A stretch of 64,000 nucleotides of DNA from Mastigias papua (Eukaryota; Cnidaria; Scyphozoa; Rhizostomeae; Mastigiidae): assembly GCA_964019165.1 (NCBI GenBank), contig OZ025276.1, positions 12,139,028-12,203,027 of the forward strand. Reading direction: 5' to 3'. The notes under the pieces were generated by a model, which was not told the DNA's origin, made no database searches, and saw only the letters and a list, made by a program, of their open reading frames with translations. Each line of letters starts with the position of its first letter. Position 1 is the stretch's first letter. Positions 28,205 to 39,371 of this stretch are shown in pieces. A program made the position numbers and the translations under genes.

Positions 28205-28864
28205 CAGTTGATAATACATTGAATGATTATGAATTGCCTTCTTCAACTAATTATTAACAAGAAACGAACATGAAATTCACATAATTTAACTTCAGAATTT
28301 AAGAGAAGGATTGTAATTACTGATGACAATTTTAATTATACGCTGCATACACAAATTCACGCAGCAAGTTACCTTGATTTTGATCTGGGAACTATGAGGA
28401 GAGATGATTTCGTTTGTCCCATTCGCTAGCTGGAGGACAGAGTGGGGGTCTCTTTGTCCATCTGGCCTGTACTTTTTCCTAATATATTGTGATTTATGAA
28501 AGTAATGTCGTATGGGCTTTGCATGTTTGTTCTCAAAGGATGGAAGCTTTTCGCTTTACCCCACACCCCCATCCCTTTGGTTGAGGCCAGAATGCAGACG
28601 AGATTGTGCCTGATATGAAGTGTGATTTAGCCTCAAAATTTTGGACAAATTAAGAACAGCCAGCCTGAACCTGAATTTTACTGGTTCTTACAAAAAAAGA
28701 GTGTATTCTTATTGACTATACTCTTATAAAAAGTGTGAAGTAGCAAAATAACTATAGTGTGCTTTTAGGAAGGAATATATTGCATTTAAAGTTGGATTGA
28801 ATCATGCTACAATATCTTCTTCTTCTTTACAAAGAAAGATCAATATGGTTTCATCAATACAGTT

Positions 28865-31667
28865 TCACCACCAATCTGGTTTCGTCAATCTGGTTAAATG
28901 AATAGTGTTTTCATCAAGTTCGAGTGCCAGGTTAAGTGATGAGTAGCATAAGATTTCACTCAACGATCTTCCATTGCTCACCTTAGTTTTCGCAGTTTGA
29001 AATTTATCTTTTATGTCACCCCAGATAGTTTCTTTGTACACTCCTCTTGCAGTATTTGAATTTCTCTCGTAAGGGTCTTCCACGTAAAGGCATGTGTTGT
29101 TTGAACCTTGTTTCAAAGGACGCCTGATGTTCTCACCATCTCGCACAGAAATCCCGTCCCTTCCCCAATTGAATGAGCAGTAGTGTTCAAAGAAGCCAGC
29201 AAACAACTCGCCAATACTCTTTGTGTTAGTTTACTTGAATGATAGAATCGTCTGGGGCAAAGGATCGTTGATATATCGAGTTATTGCATCAACATTGTCA
29301 TTAGAAGTGTTGAAGAAAGCTTGACGTGTGTTTTGGAGGGATGGTAGAACGATGGGGTGGCACCCAGATTGAAGATAATGAATAACCATCAGTGCAAAGG
29401 TAAAACCTGTTGATAGATCATAGAAGTGAAATGATTAAGAAATGATTAATCATAGACCTCATAAGTGATATGGCATTATAGAAGTGAATAGAGATAAAGT
29501 AAAGAAATAAGGATTTAGGAGAGAAGTGAAACGCAGTTGCAAGAAAATGGTAGACACGAGTGGGAAAACTAGGAGAAATTAGTGTATCCTTCAATTTGAT
29601 ATGTTTGCTCTAACAAGTCCCAGAGTGATAGCAGCTTTCTAGAGCTGAATCTGGTGACGTGTATAAGTAACTTAGTATAACCATCATCATCAACATTTCT
29701 GTTCTGTGCACTTATCATATTTTCTACCGCACGAATAAACCATGGACGAATCCGCAGCATTTAGAATGTAGAACGATATAGTTATATACTTGTTTTTATT
29801 TATGTATCTTAATTTCTTTGTTTCTTTATAGTTTATGCCTATTTTGGTTAGCTTCTTTATACAGACAAGCCAGTAATACACTGTTTGTATTTAGCAAGGT
29901 GTATCATTGACAGACGTGAGTTCGATCCCTGCTTGGGTCTGTCATTTTCTTGCACTTTCATTCCCGAGATATGCTGCTTTTTATTTTGAGGAGAGAATCA
30001 AAGCAATCAAGAAAAATCACATGATTTATAACAAGCAAACTGCGCGACTTCCGAGAAAGACTGATTATGACGGGAGACACTCAAATTCGAAGAAATTTCA
30101 TATGGTTGTGGTTAGAAAGCTCTTTGTTTTGTGTTGGAAGTATAAACAATAGAGATTGGTAGTGTTTTGCTCTTTGGTTACAGATTGGGCTGCATGACTT
30201 TGTGTTTACCTTTCTTTTACCATTTAATTCTTTCATTAATTCATATGAATGTTGACAATTCCAGTCAGGACAGATTGCTAGTGATCTCCCTTTGAAGAAA
30301 GTGGAAGAATTCTTGCCAAAACAGCAATTGTAATCCAATTGGTAATGAGATAAAATGCAAAGAGTGGATTTCATGCAAAGAGGCCTTGAAGATCGAGCAT
30401 TTAGCCAGGCATTTCGGTTATTTTTCCTATTGCTTCGGCGTCCGTCAGCTTGATTTATCAGACATGAGCGTGATCATCGTATCATGCGTATATCATATAT
30501 ATCATCATATATAAATATGTATGCACGATGCCCTACCAGCTTGTGAGAACAACCTAAACTAAAGTAGTTGTAAGTTACTAAATTATATTATCGTCACATC
30601 CTTTCAAGGAAATTATGCTGAAAGAACTTACTGCTTAAACGGTTGTATCTGCTTTGAATAACTCCACATTCTTTCGCCCAATGTTTTAATACTAACATCA
30701 ATGGTTTTACGCGACCGTCGAGTTGGGAGTAGGCTTTGAGCAAAACTCCATTGAAAATGTTATTTCTCGTGTTAACGCTAACATCACAAGACAAAGTTTC
30801 AGCCTCGCAGCGATACTTGAAAGTAATGATTGGGACAGTTGCATGGGATACAACCTAAGAAGTAACACATGAAAGCATAAACCGGTAGACAATAATATTA
30901 ACATGATCCACAATATCTACAGCGCTATGCATACGGCAGAGGTTTTAAAGAAAGCTACAACAAACATACCGCGTTTGGCGTGGATGCTCCGTAATGTTTT
31001 GTCACAACTAGCCTTGCATGGTCCATAAATGTTTTCTTAAGTGCTTTTTAAACTTCTTCAACTTTCAACTTCAAATGGAGAATTTAATCTTTCAAATGAA
31101 GTCATTAACCTAAATTTTATTGCTACAGTGTGTGCAAAGTGAATATCTGAAAGGATAGGAGTTTTCAAGTTTACTTTTTGAATTCAGTCAGCCTGTCTTT
31201 CTTTCTTTCTTACGTGTTTCTTAATTGTGCCTGGTTTGAATTTCATGTTTCTTCTATACTTCCGCCTTCTTAAAAAAGAAGTGTAATATTTTCAACGAGG
31301 GTCAGAATCTTAGAATGAAAGAAGCATCAATGTTCAACAGAAATTGGCATTTTAGAGCATTACCCACCTCTATGTCAGTATATGAACTGCTGTCTCTTTT
31401 CAAACCTTTTTCAATCTTCAACAATAACTGATGGATCGAAGAGCGGAAAGAGATTCGTGATGAAAGGATGACTGTTAGATCTAAGTCGCTGAACATAATG
31501 CCGAATCCGTTTCCACAAGAACCAACTATCACAACATTAGCATCTGGGTGATTTTCATTCACTATTTCCTTAATGCGCCTCCTCAACTCATTTCTTCGCT
31601 CCCTGCTTTCTTCTGTTTCCTTAAATCCATCAGTGAACTGCTGGATATCATTTGCCAGAGCCTCCAT
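28865..31667 (-). pseudogene. GLD2/TENT2-like nucleotidyltransferase, copy A, with in-frame nonsense codon
   Basis: Three exons on the minus strand: 31368-31667, 30632-30854 and 28865-29406, with the same phases and the same sizes for exons 1 and 2 (300 and 223 nt) as copy B. The catalytic core is present: GSCGNGFG, then SDLDLT (D61, D63) and the third aspartate in LSCDVSVN (D124), then LMVIHYLQSG of the PAP central domain. The reading frame would run 354 residues, but TAA at 29231-29233 replaces the Ser codon TCA of copy B and ends the protein at residue 232, removing the PAP-associated half. The frame stays open beyond the stop to 28865, so the stop appears recent. Family role: adding A or U tails to RNA 3' ends. 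It could still be expressed as a truncated form; a sequencing error is also possible. Confidence 0.8.
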
Positions 31668-32649
31668 ATTCTACAGCCAAGTAACTTTAATAGGTTAATA
31701 TACTAACTACGAGCTTTGCCGCCTGCTAGCTAGAGGAATGTGAAGTCACTAGTAAGTTTGATGTCTTAAAAGTAAGCAGGTTATTGTCCTATTTACTCCT
31801 CCACAGACACCCGGTGAAGATGCTGTAATGACGCCCTATCACGCCCTTTTTGATAATGCTGCCACATCCCTTTATGATTGGTTAGCTTGGCCTACATCCA
31901 TGCTTACCAAAGTGGAATCCTCAAAGAACATGCCCGTGTTCTCAAATCAGATCAGTCAACATGACTTAATAATTAAAACTTGAAGAAGACGTGAAGAGAT
32001 CGTTGGCAAAAGTTGATTTGAAGGAGCTACAATTCAGAAGTTTATCAATATGTAAAGGATTAAGAGGAATTTAAGTCTACATTTAAGACATCAGGCCTCC
32101 TTGTTTTGTCCTGCAAAACTACCATAACAAAACCTCATTGGATATGCACTTGTCACGTGGGATGATTAGAGCTCGTTAAAATTCTAAGAAATCAGCCCTT
32201 CAAGCCGCTGATTTCTTGGAACTTTTAGGCGACATCCCGAAGATTTTCCAAGCCCTATTGACGTTGGAAGCTTTGGTAAACTAAAAAATTCAATCAATAA
32301 TTTGACACAGAAGAATGTTCGGCTGCACGGGCTCGTTTTGTAAATTGTGTTCGGCTGCACTGTGTATTCTTCTTTCTTCTTTCTTGGCTTTAAAAAGTCA
32401 ATATGGCTAACCTATACATCTTGTGAACATCTCGAAAAGCTGAAAATAGCATCCATTACTACCAACATATAAGACTATTATTAACCATTAATTAAAAACA
32501 ATTATAAATGATAGTTATACAATATACAGAATTTACAATTAGAAATTAATCCATACTACAATGGCAAGTATAGCAAAGAAATGTCCACGTGCTCCCATAA
32601 TAATAATAATAATAATGATAGCGTCAAATGACAATGCATTTGATGATAA
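31668..32649. other. spacer between the two tandem nucleotidyltransferase copies
   Basis: About 1 kb that should hold the promoter of copy A and the 3' UTR of copy B. It contains a perfect hairpin at 32186-32217, a 13-base direct repeat (TGTTCGGCTGCAC at 32316 and 32348) and a short ATA microsatellite near 32600. No coding exon is seen. Confidence 0.5.
32186..32217. other. perfect 11-bp hairpin
   Basis: AAGAAATCAGC and GCTGATTTCTT form a perfect 11-bp inverted repeat around a 10-base loop, upstream of copy A of the nucleotidyltransferase. Whether it is transcribed is unknown. Confidence 0.6.
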
Positions 32650-35600
32650 TTACAAGATATCATTGAATGATTTTCCACTTTGCAACTTATTTCTTGCAGT
32701 TTTAAATTGATCGGTTATGTCACTCCAAATCCATTCTTTGTATACTCCCCTTGCAGTATTTGAAAATCTCTCGTAAGGATCTTCCACATAAAGGCATGTG
32801 TTGTTTGAACCTCGTTTCAATGGACGTTGAATGTTCGCACCATCACGCACAGAAATCCCGACTCTTCCCCAATTGAATGAGCAGTAGTGTTCAAAGAAGC
32901 CAGCAAACAATTCACCAATGCTCTTTTTGTTAGCTGACTTGAATGAAAGAATCGTTTGGGGCAAAGGATCGTTAATATATCGAGTTATTGCATCAACATT
33001 GTCATTAGAAGTGTTGAAGAAGGCTTGATGCGTTTTTTGAAGGGATGGCAGAACACTGGGGTAGCAGCCAGTTTGAAGATAATGAATGACCATCAATGAT
33101 AGGGTAAAACCTGTTGATAAATCATAGATATGAAATGGTAGAGAAATCATAGGTGTTATAAACGTTAGAACATTACGAAAGTGCTCTTGGGAGTTTGATT
33201 GACGGGGATGGGGGTCAGAATTAGAGGGGAGAATGGAATTTTCTGAAAAATTCAATTAGCAGCGGTTGGAATTAGCGGGGGGGGCGGGTTTATGCAATCA
33301 CATGAATACATAAATTTAGATAATTATTCTTAGCTGGTTCGTTTTCTTTATTACGCTGCAAAATTCCCTAACAATTCTGGTCTCAATATTTCAGTTAAGA
33401 AAATTGATAAAACAAGCGGCTTTTGCTAAGAGGAATTATACTTGCTTCAGCTACCTTACACACTAGGTCCTCCAAAGTTAATTGCTGGGGGTTCTTAATA
33501 AAAGCGAGGGGGGCTGGAAAAATTGTTAAAAACTATCTAGCGGAGGGGGACTGCACTTAGGGACCATAGAGTACATAGACAGAACTTTGTCGTTCGTGTT
33601 TTAGAAGGAGAACCCAACACCTATATAGTTTGATTGTCATTAGATATTAATGATTCATTTGGTTGGCAGTAGTATTCACACAATGCGGATGGGAGTTCAG
33701 TTAATATGAACGACAGCTCGTTTCATAACTTAGGCCTGAATCAGTAAACTTAGAAGAAGAAGGGCCGATCCGAGCGACAAATTTGAACCGCTAATGCGAA
33801 GTTTTGAGTGGTGCTCGATGCATGTGATAAAAAACTTAGTATATAAAAAGTGGGAAGGGCTGAGCAACTCGTAGTCCCATGCTCCACTGATATGTAAATT
33901 TCAGTCATAAAGAACTTATTTCATTACGTGAAGACTAACGTTTGTCATGAATTAGCTGAAATAATATAACACTCTCATTGTATAATTCATTTTGCATTAC
34001 GAATTTCTATGAGAATTGAAAACAGCCAAGGAGTATCTGAACCAAAGCTTGGGCTTCTGAGAAAAGCTTTCATAATTCTGGGAAAGACTGTTTCTGTGGT
34101 TATAATGGTTTTCTGCTGCCATTCAAAGAGATAATGAAAATTTATTAAGATCACAATGGCAGCGCGTCTAGTTCAGTGAAGAATAATAAATATCATATGG
34201 ATTAAAACTCACTAGCCAAGCGATTGTTTCTACTGTCAATAGCTCGTGATACTTTCCCCCATTTTTTCAAAGCCAGTACCAAAGGCTTCACTCGGTCGTC
34301 AAGTTGGGAGTAGGCAATGAGCAAGACTGTATTAAAAATGTTATTCCTTCTGTTAACACTGATATCACATGGCAGAGTTTCAGCTTCACAGTGATACTTG
34401 AACCTGATGATTGGAACAGATGCGCCTGTAACGACCTAAAAAGTATCAAATGAGCAAATTATATTGTTGGTGAAAGGATGAAGTGAGAAGGAATAAATTA
34501 GTAAATTAGCCAAATATGCAATTTTTTATGGATTTCTTTGTGAAATTCTTCTGCCATTTATTGATGCTTTTGAGAAACTTGGATGAGAGATGTAAGAAGA
34601 ATTTCCCTCAAAATGTAAAGATATTCCCTTTTTTGGATAAAAAACCTTTAAGCGAAGCTGTGTCAAATTCACAGAATGCTGCTCTTCATTTGCTATGCCA
34701 CAACTTGAATATTTCACACTTAATACTGTCTTGCCTGGATCCTCCATATCCTTCTCTGCTTCAAATAAGCATGTTAACATAAAAAGCAATTTGTCTACGA
34801 CTGGTGTGGCTCATTGCCTATAGAGTATGGCAAAGTGCCCTTCAACTCTTGTATATCTCCATCTACCAGATATTTCCTACTTCTCTAATGTTGATGGCCT
34901 AGACATATGCAGTGTAAAACCAAACGCCTAAACAAGCAGAGGGTAAAGGCAAAGCAGTAATATCTCAAGTAAAGTCCGTGCTTTTCCACGCATACTTGAA
35001 AGGCAAAATTATCCAAGTTGCAAACACAGTGCATCAGTAATGAGTGACGACTGATAAAGCAGATATATTTGCAAGAATAGAAGAAAACAGGCCAATGTCG
35101 TCCTGAACTGCCACCATATGCAAAGCATAGAAGACTTATGTTTACGAGATCTTTCTTACACATTTTTTTGAAGTGTGAGGGAAGAAAATATCACCGAACA
35201 ATATAATATGTAATGTCAATATAGAAAAAGCATATAGATGAAGCAAAAGCAGAGTAAATACGAAAAATTGTCAAAAGTGCTATTTACTAGCTATTTTTGA
35301 CTTTGCTAGTAAACTGCAAATTATTTTTCGGATAGACATATAAATTCTGCTTTCATATGCAGTAAAATCTCCACCATTTCGAGATCTAATGGAAAATTGC
35401 TTAATTATTTCTGGGAATTGGACGATTTGCTACATAAAGGGGATTCCTACTTATCTGTAAGGGGATTCCTATGCAAGAGCTTGCCGTAGGTAGTAAATAA
35501 AGATTACACCGAAGAGAAATAAATGTGAAACAGCTGCTTTTGAAAAATTTCGAAACCTTCGGTTAACTGCATTAGCAAAGACTAGTGGCTCGGAACAAGA

Positions 35601-35950
35601 AAGTAACAAATGCTTATTAAAAAAAAAACAAAACAAGTTCAAAGCATTACTTCTACATCTTTGTATGACGATTTGTCTTTTTTCATTTTTTCTTCAATTT
35701 TCCACAGGTTTTGAATAACTGCATAATTATATGCTGACCCTGATGAGAAGATGATCGTTAAATCTAGGTCGCTGCTTTTCGTGCCGAATCCGTTTCCACA
35801 CGAACCAACAATAACAACATCAGCATCTGGATGACGTTCACTTGCTATATCTTTAATACGCCTTCTCACTTCATTTCTTCGCTCCCTGCTTTCTTCCGTT
35901 TCCCTGCATTTACCACTGAACTGCTGAATTTCGTTTGTCAGCGTCTCCAT
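32650..35950 (-). CDS. GLD2/TENT2-like non-canonical poly(A)/terminal nucleotidyltransferase, copy B (3 exons)
   Basis: Minus-strand exons 35651-35950, 34213-34435 and 32650-33110 join in phase 0 and phase 1 to give 327 residues. GSCGNGFG (49-56) is the nucleotide-binding turn, D61 and D63 in SDLDLT and D124 in LPCDISVN are the three metal-binding aspartates, and FTLSLMVIHYLQTG belongs to the central domain. The PAP-associated part contains SIGELFAGFFEHY, ISVRDGANI and NTARGVYK, very close in layout to the cytoplasmic poly(A) polymerase GLD2. It is much shorter than vertebrate GLD2 (about 480), lacking the long N-terminal extension, and starts right at the catalytic domain. It probably extends or uridylates RNA 3' ends; substrate cannot be read from sequence. 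Copy A lies about 1 kb downstream in the same orientation. Confidence 0.88.
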
Positions 35951-36154
35951 GATCTATATTCTACAAGTTGCACACCAGCAGTCAGACACCACTTGCTATA
36001 AACAAAGCGCCTCGATATTTAGGCTAGTTATGAAACACTGGCTGACTTCTTAGAAATCAACTCGGAAGTCCTAACTATACGCGTATATGCAAATCAAGAA
36101 CTGTTTTATATAGCGGTTGGCAGGTGCATCTAAGCAACATGAATTTTTGTTTTA

Positions 36155-36497
36155 CACGTTTTTTCGTTCATAAGAAACCTGGCTCAAGGCCTAGTAGTAA
36201 GAGTTTCTTAATCTTTGGCCAGATGCTAGTTCTAAGAATTCCTTCAAAGTTTCTCAATTTAAGAAAAATTTGTAGCGAAAACGAAAACATAACAAAATAC
36301 ATTGTCTCTTGTAGTGCCACTAAGTCATAGCCCAGAAAACATACCGGAGTGTAAACTTGCTACGTCCGTGGAGGAAGAGAGGGGCTTCTGAAATTCTTAA
36401 GTTTCCTAACTCTTTCTTTGTAGTTATAAAAGTTTCTTTCATTTCAGGGTGTCTAGTGCTAGGTTTCTTATAAACTAGTTTCTTATAAAAAGTCGTG
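36155..36497. mobile_element. MITE of the CACG/TATAAGAAAC family, copy 2
   Basis: The left end reads CACG followed by T-rich sequence and CATAAGAAACC; the right end is GTTTCTTATAAAAAGTCGTG, its approximate inverse. The element is 343 bp and non-coding. It contains GGCTCAAGGCC and TTTCTTAA words also found in copies 1 and 3. Confidence 0.68.
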
Positions 36498-37962
36498 AAA
36501 AGCAATACTGGCAATCAGGGGTGCAATCAATTGTCCGCTATCAAATCTGGTTGAAAATAGGAAGGCGATACGAGCTTTGGAGAAAATAGCAATATTTCTT
36601 GCTTTTAAAATGACTAGATGAATTTTAAATACTGTCTTTTAATTTTGAAGATGAAAACGACGACCATTGTGTACAGAGAGAGTTTTTTAGTACTATTGCG
36701 TTAATTTGTAATATCTTACACTGCACTGCAAAATCATAACTTACAGAGTAAGGAAACTGAGCAGCATTACTTAACACAGAACTTTGTCCTAATATAGAAT
36801 CCTTTTCTTATTATATTTTGTATGAAAACATTTTTCCTTGATTTTCTTATTATACCATAATGTGTTGTTGTTCACACAAGCATATCATAGGTGACAGCCA
36901 CGTGGATCTCTAGTTACTATTTCTCCGATAATGTATTCGAATAAAGATCATACTGCTCTGAGCAAAATTAATTTCTAGGATGACTCAATAAAAAAGATTG
37001 GGAATAGAAGCTTTAACAGAACGTCCCATCTTCCGAATCCTTCATGGTCCCTTAAAGGTTGGTACATATGGTAATTTTCTGTGATTTCAACGCCACTGAT
37101 AATTAAAAATAGAAAAATTCTGAAACGCAATGACAATAGGTAAAATATTTTAATACAAAAAACGAAGCGAATGCAATTGATAATAGCATTTCGTCCTTTT
37201 AGAAGCTCTGCTAGCTCTCCTTGACTGCGAACAGACTAGGGAAACCGAGTTCTGGTGATTATTATGAGGAAAGTACAGTACACGCTTTTTAAAGAACTTA
37301 TACTACTAAAGAAAACTGCTCTAAGGAACTTGTGAATTTAAAAAATTTTTATAACACCAAGAAATCAAGAATTAGGAAGCTGGTTCCATTCATTTACAGC
37401 CAAAACCCTCATAGATTGTTTGCTATGCCTGTGTTAAGTCCTTCATTTTTCATTGATCTTACGTTACAGCCAAAATCAAAGGCAAAATTCAAGATTTCAA
37501 TGTTTTCCTTGTGTCTGTACCATTTTTATGCACTAATTGTGCGCTGAAATTAAGGAACTATAAAGGAACTTTTAGTACTACAATTTGATCATTGAGAAGA
37601 GTATGATTGTATGATTGGCATGAGATTCTCTGACAAAACATAGCTATAATGCCGTAATATGAAGGCATAAAAATGTTTCTAAAATGTCCGCTAGCTAGTA
37701 CGTATGTAATTCTCATTGGTTTTTCAAAATCGAGAACTACTGTTCTTTGCATCACTTTACGGTGTCTGACTAACAGCCCGGATTAGCAATAGGAATCGTT
37801 TTCTGATATTTCAAACAACTACTTTTTGGAGTGGGAGGCTAATTACCAGCATCACTACTCCAAGGCCTAAGGGGGGGTGAGCGCATAAGGAGTTAGTGTT
37901 AATAAATGGGCGGCGAGAGAGTGAATGAGAGTGAGTAGCAAGAGTGAGAAAGCTAGTACATT

Positions 37963-38015
37963 GGTTGACTGACTGATTGATTGTCTGTTTGTTTGTTTGT
38001 TTGATTGACTGACTA

Positions 38016-38059
<44 letters not shown>
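37963..38059. repeat. TTGA/TTGT tetranucleotide microsatellite
   Basis: A tract of GACT, TTGT and then about ten TTGA units. On the minus strand it encodes an artefactual Ile-Asn-Gln-Ser repeat frame. Confidence 0.93.
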
Positions 38060-38060
<1 letters not shown>

Positions 38061-38270
38061 GTAAATGAGTAAAGCGAGAAGAAGTGAGAAAAGAGAGAGA
38101 GAGAGAGCACTTAACAAAGTGGGGGAGAGAAAGATAGAATCATACATCCTTTGAGTATTTCAGATGCTTCCATCATACAACAACTAGCAGATAATGCGAG
38201 GGAAATATATACTAATACCCATGTACAAATATCTGTTTTATTTCAAAGAGAAAACCTAGCGGAAATCGTA

Positions 38271-38272
<2 letters not shown>

Positions 38273-38326
<54 letters not shown>

Positions 38327-38327
38327 T
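38273..38327. repeat. (TA)n microsatellite
   Basis: About 50 bp of TA dinucleotides, the first of several AT tracts over the next 800 bp. Confidence 0.93.
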
Positions 38328-38508
38328 ATCATATAACATGATATCTATCAATATAATCATTAAACAATGATCTAAGTAGGAAATTTTTAAGCAAGTTTAA
38401 GTCTTCTTTTCAAACAAAAACATCAACCAAGAAAGCAATGAATCATCTGTTCTGTGAACTGCATCGCCAAAATACACCTAGGAGAGAATTTTACATATAT
38501 ATATAGAG

Positions 38509-38725
<217 letters not shown>

Positions 38726-38755
38726 TTATGTAATTTATATACGTTGTGGATGCGG

Positions 38756-38989
<234 letters not shown>

Positions 38990-39023
38990 TATATATAGAA
39001 GTATATATATAAACAAGTATATA

Positions 39024-39067
<44 letters not shown>

Positions 39068-39269
39068 CGTCTTTTTTTACATAAGAAACCAGGTAATTCT
39101 TGCCGAGGCTCGTTGCTGTAGTACTTTTGATAATTTCAGACCAAACGTCCGTAAAAATTTTTTATTTGAAGAGCGACTGTTTGCAAATATTTGAGAAGTT
39201 AAATGCAGCATACAATGTAAAAGATAAGCAGCCGGGTTACTTTTGAAAATAAAGCAATGAATGCTGATT

Positions 39270-39275
39270 TTTATT
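39270..39275 (-). terminator. candidate poly(A) signal of the CYB5R4 gene
   Basis: AATAAA on the minus strand about 100 bases beyond the proposed stop codon at 39372-39374. Its position supports the inferred last exon, although AATAAA is common in AT-rich DNA. Confidence 0.45.
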
Positions 39276-39371
39276 GACAACCACTCATCAGAATGTGTTC
39301 GCCAAAAGAATATAGGCTTGTGGATACAATGTGAATAAAAATTCATATTGTCGTTGTTCCTTTTTCATTTC

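Noticed and set aside
29900..29945. Box-B-like GAGTTCGATCCCTG, possible tRNA gene
   Set aside because: No box A or cloverleaf could be placed at the right distance upstream.
37811..38110. Minus-strand frame with Ile-Asn-Gln-Ser repeats
   Set aside because: It is the reverse translation of the TTGA tetranucleotide tract.
39077..39346. Minus-strand frame as an alternative C-terminal exon of CYB5R4
   Set aside because: No good acceptor in phase; the exon at 39372-39459 has a better acceptor, a matching phase and a downstream AATAAA.
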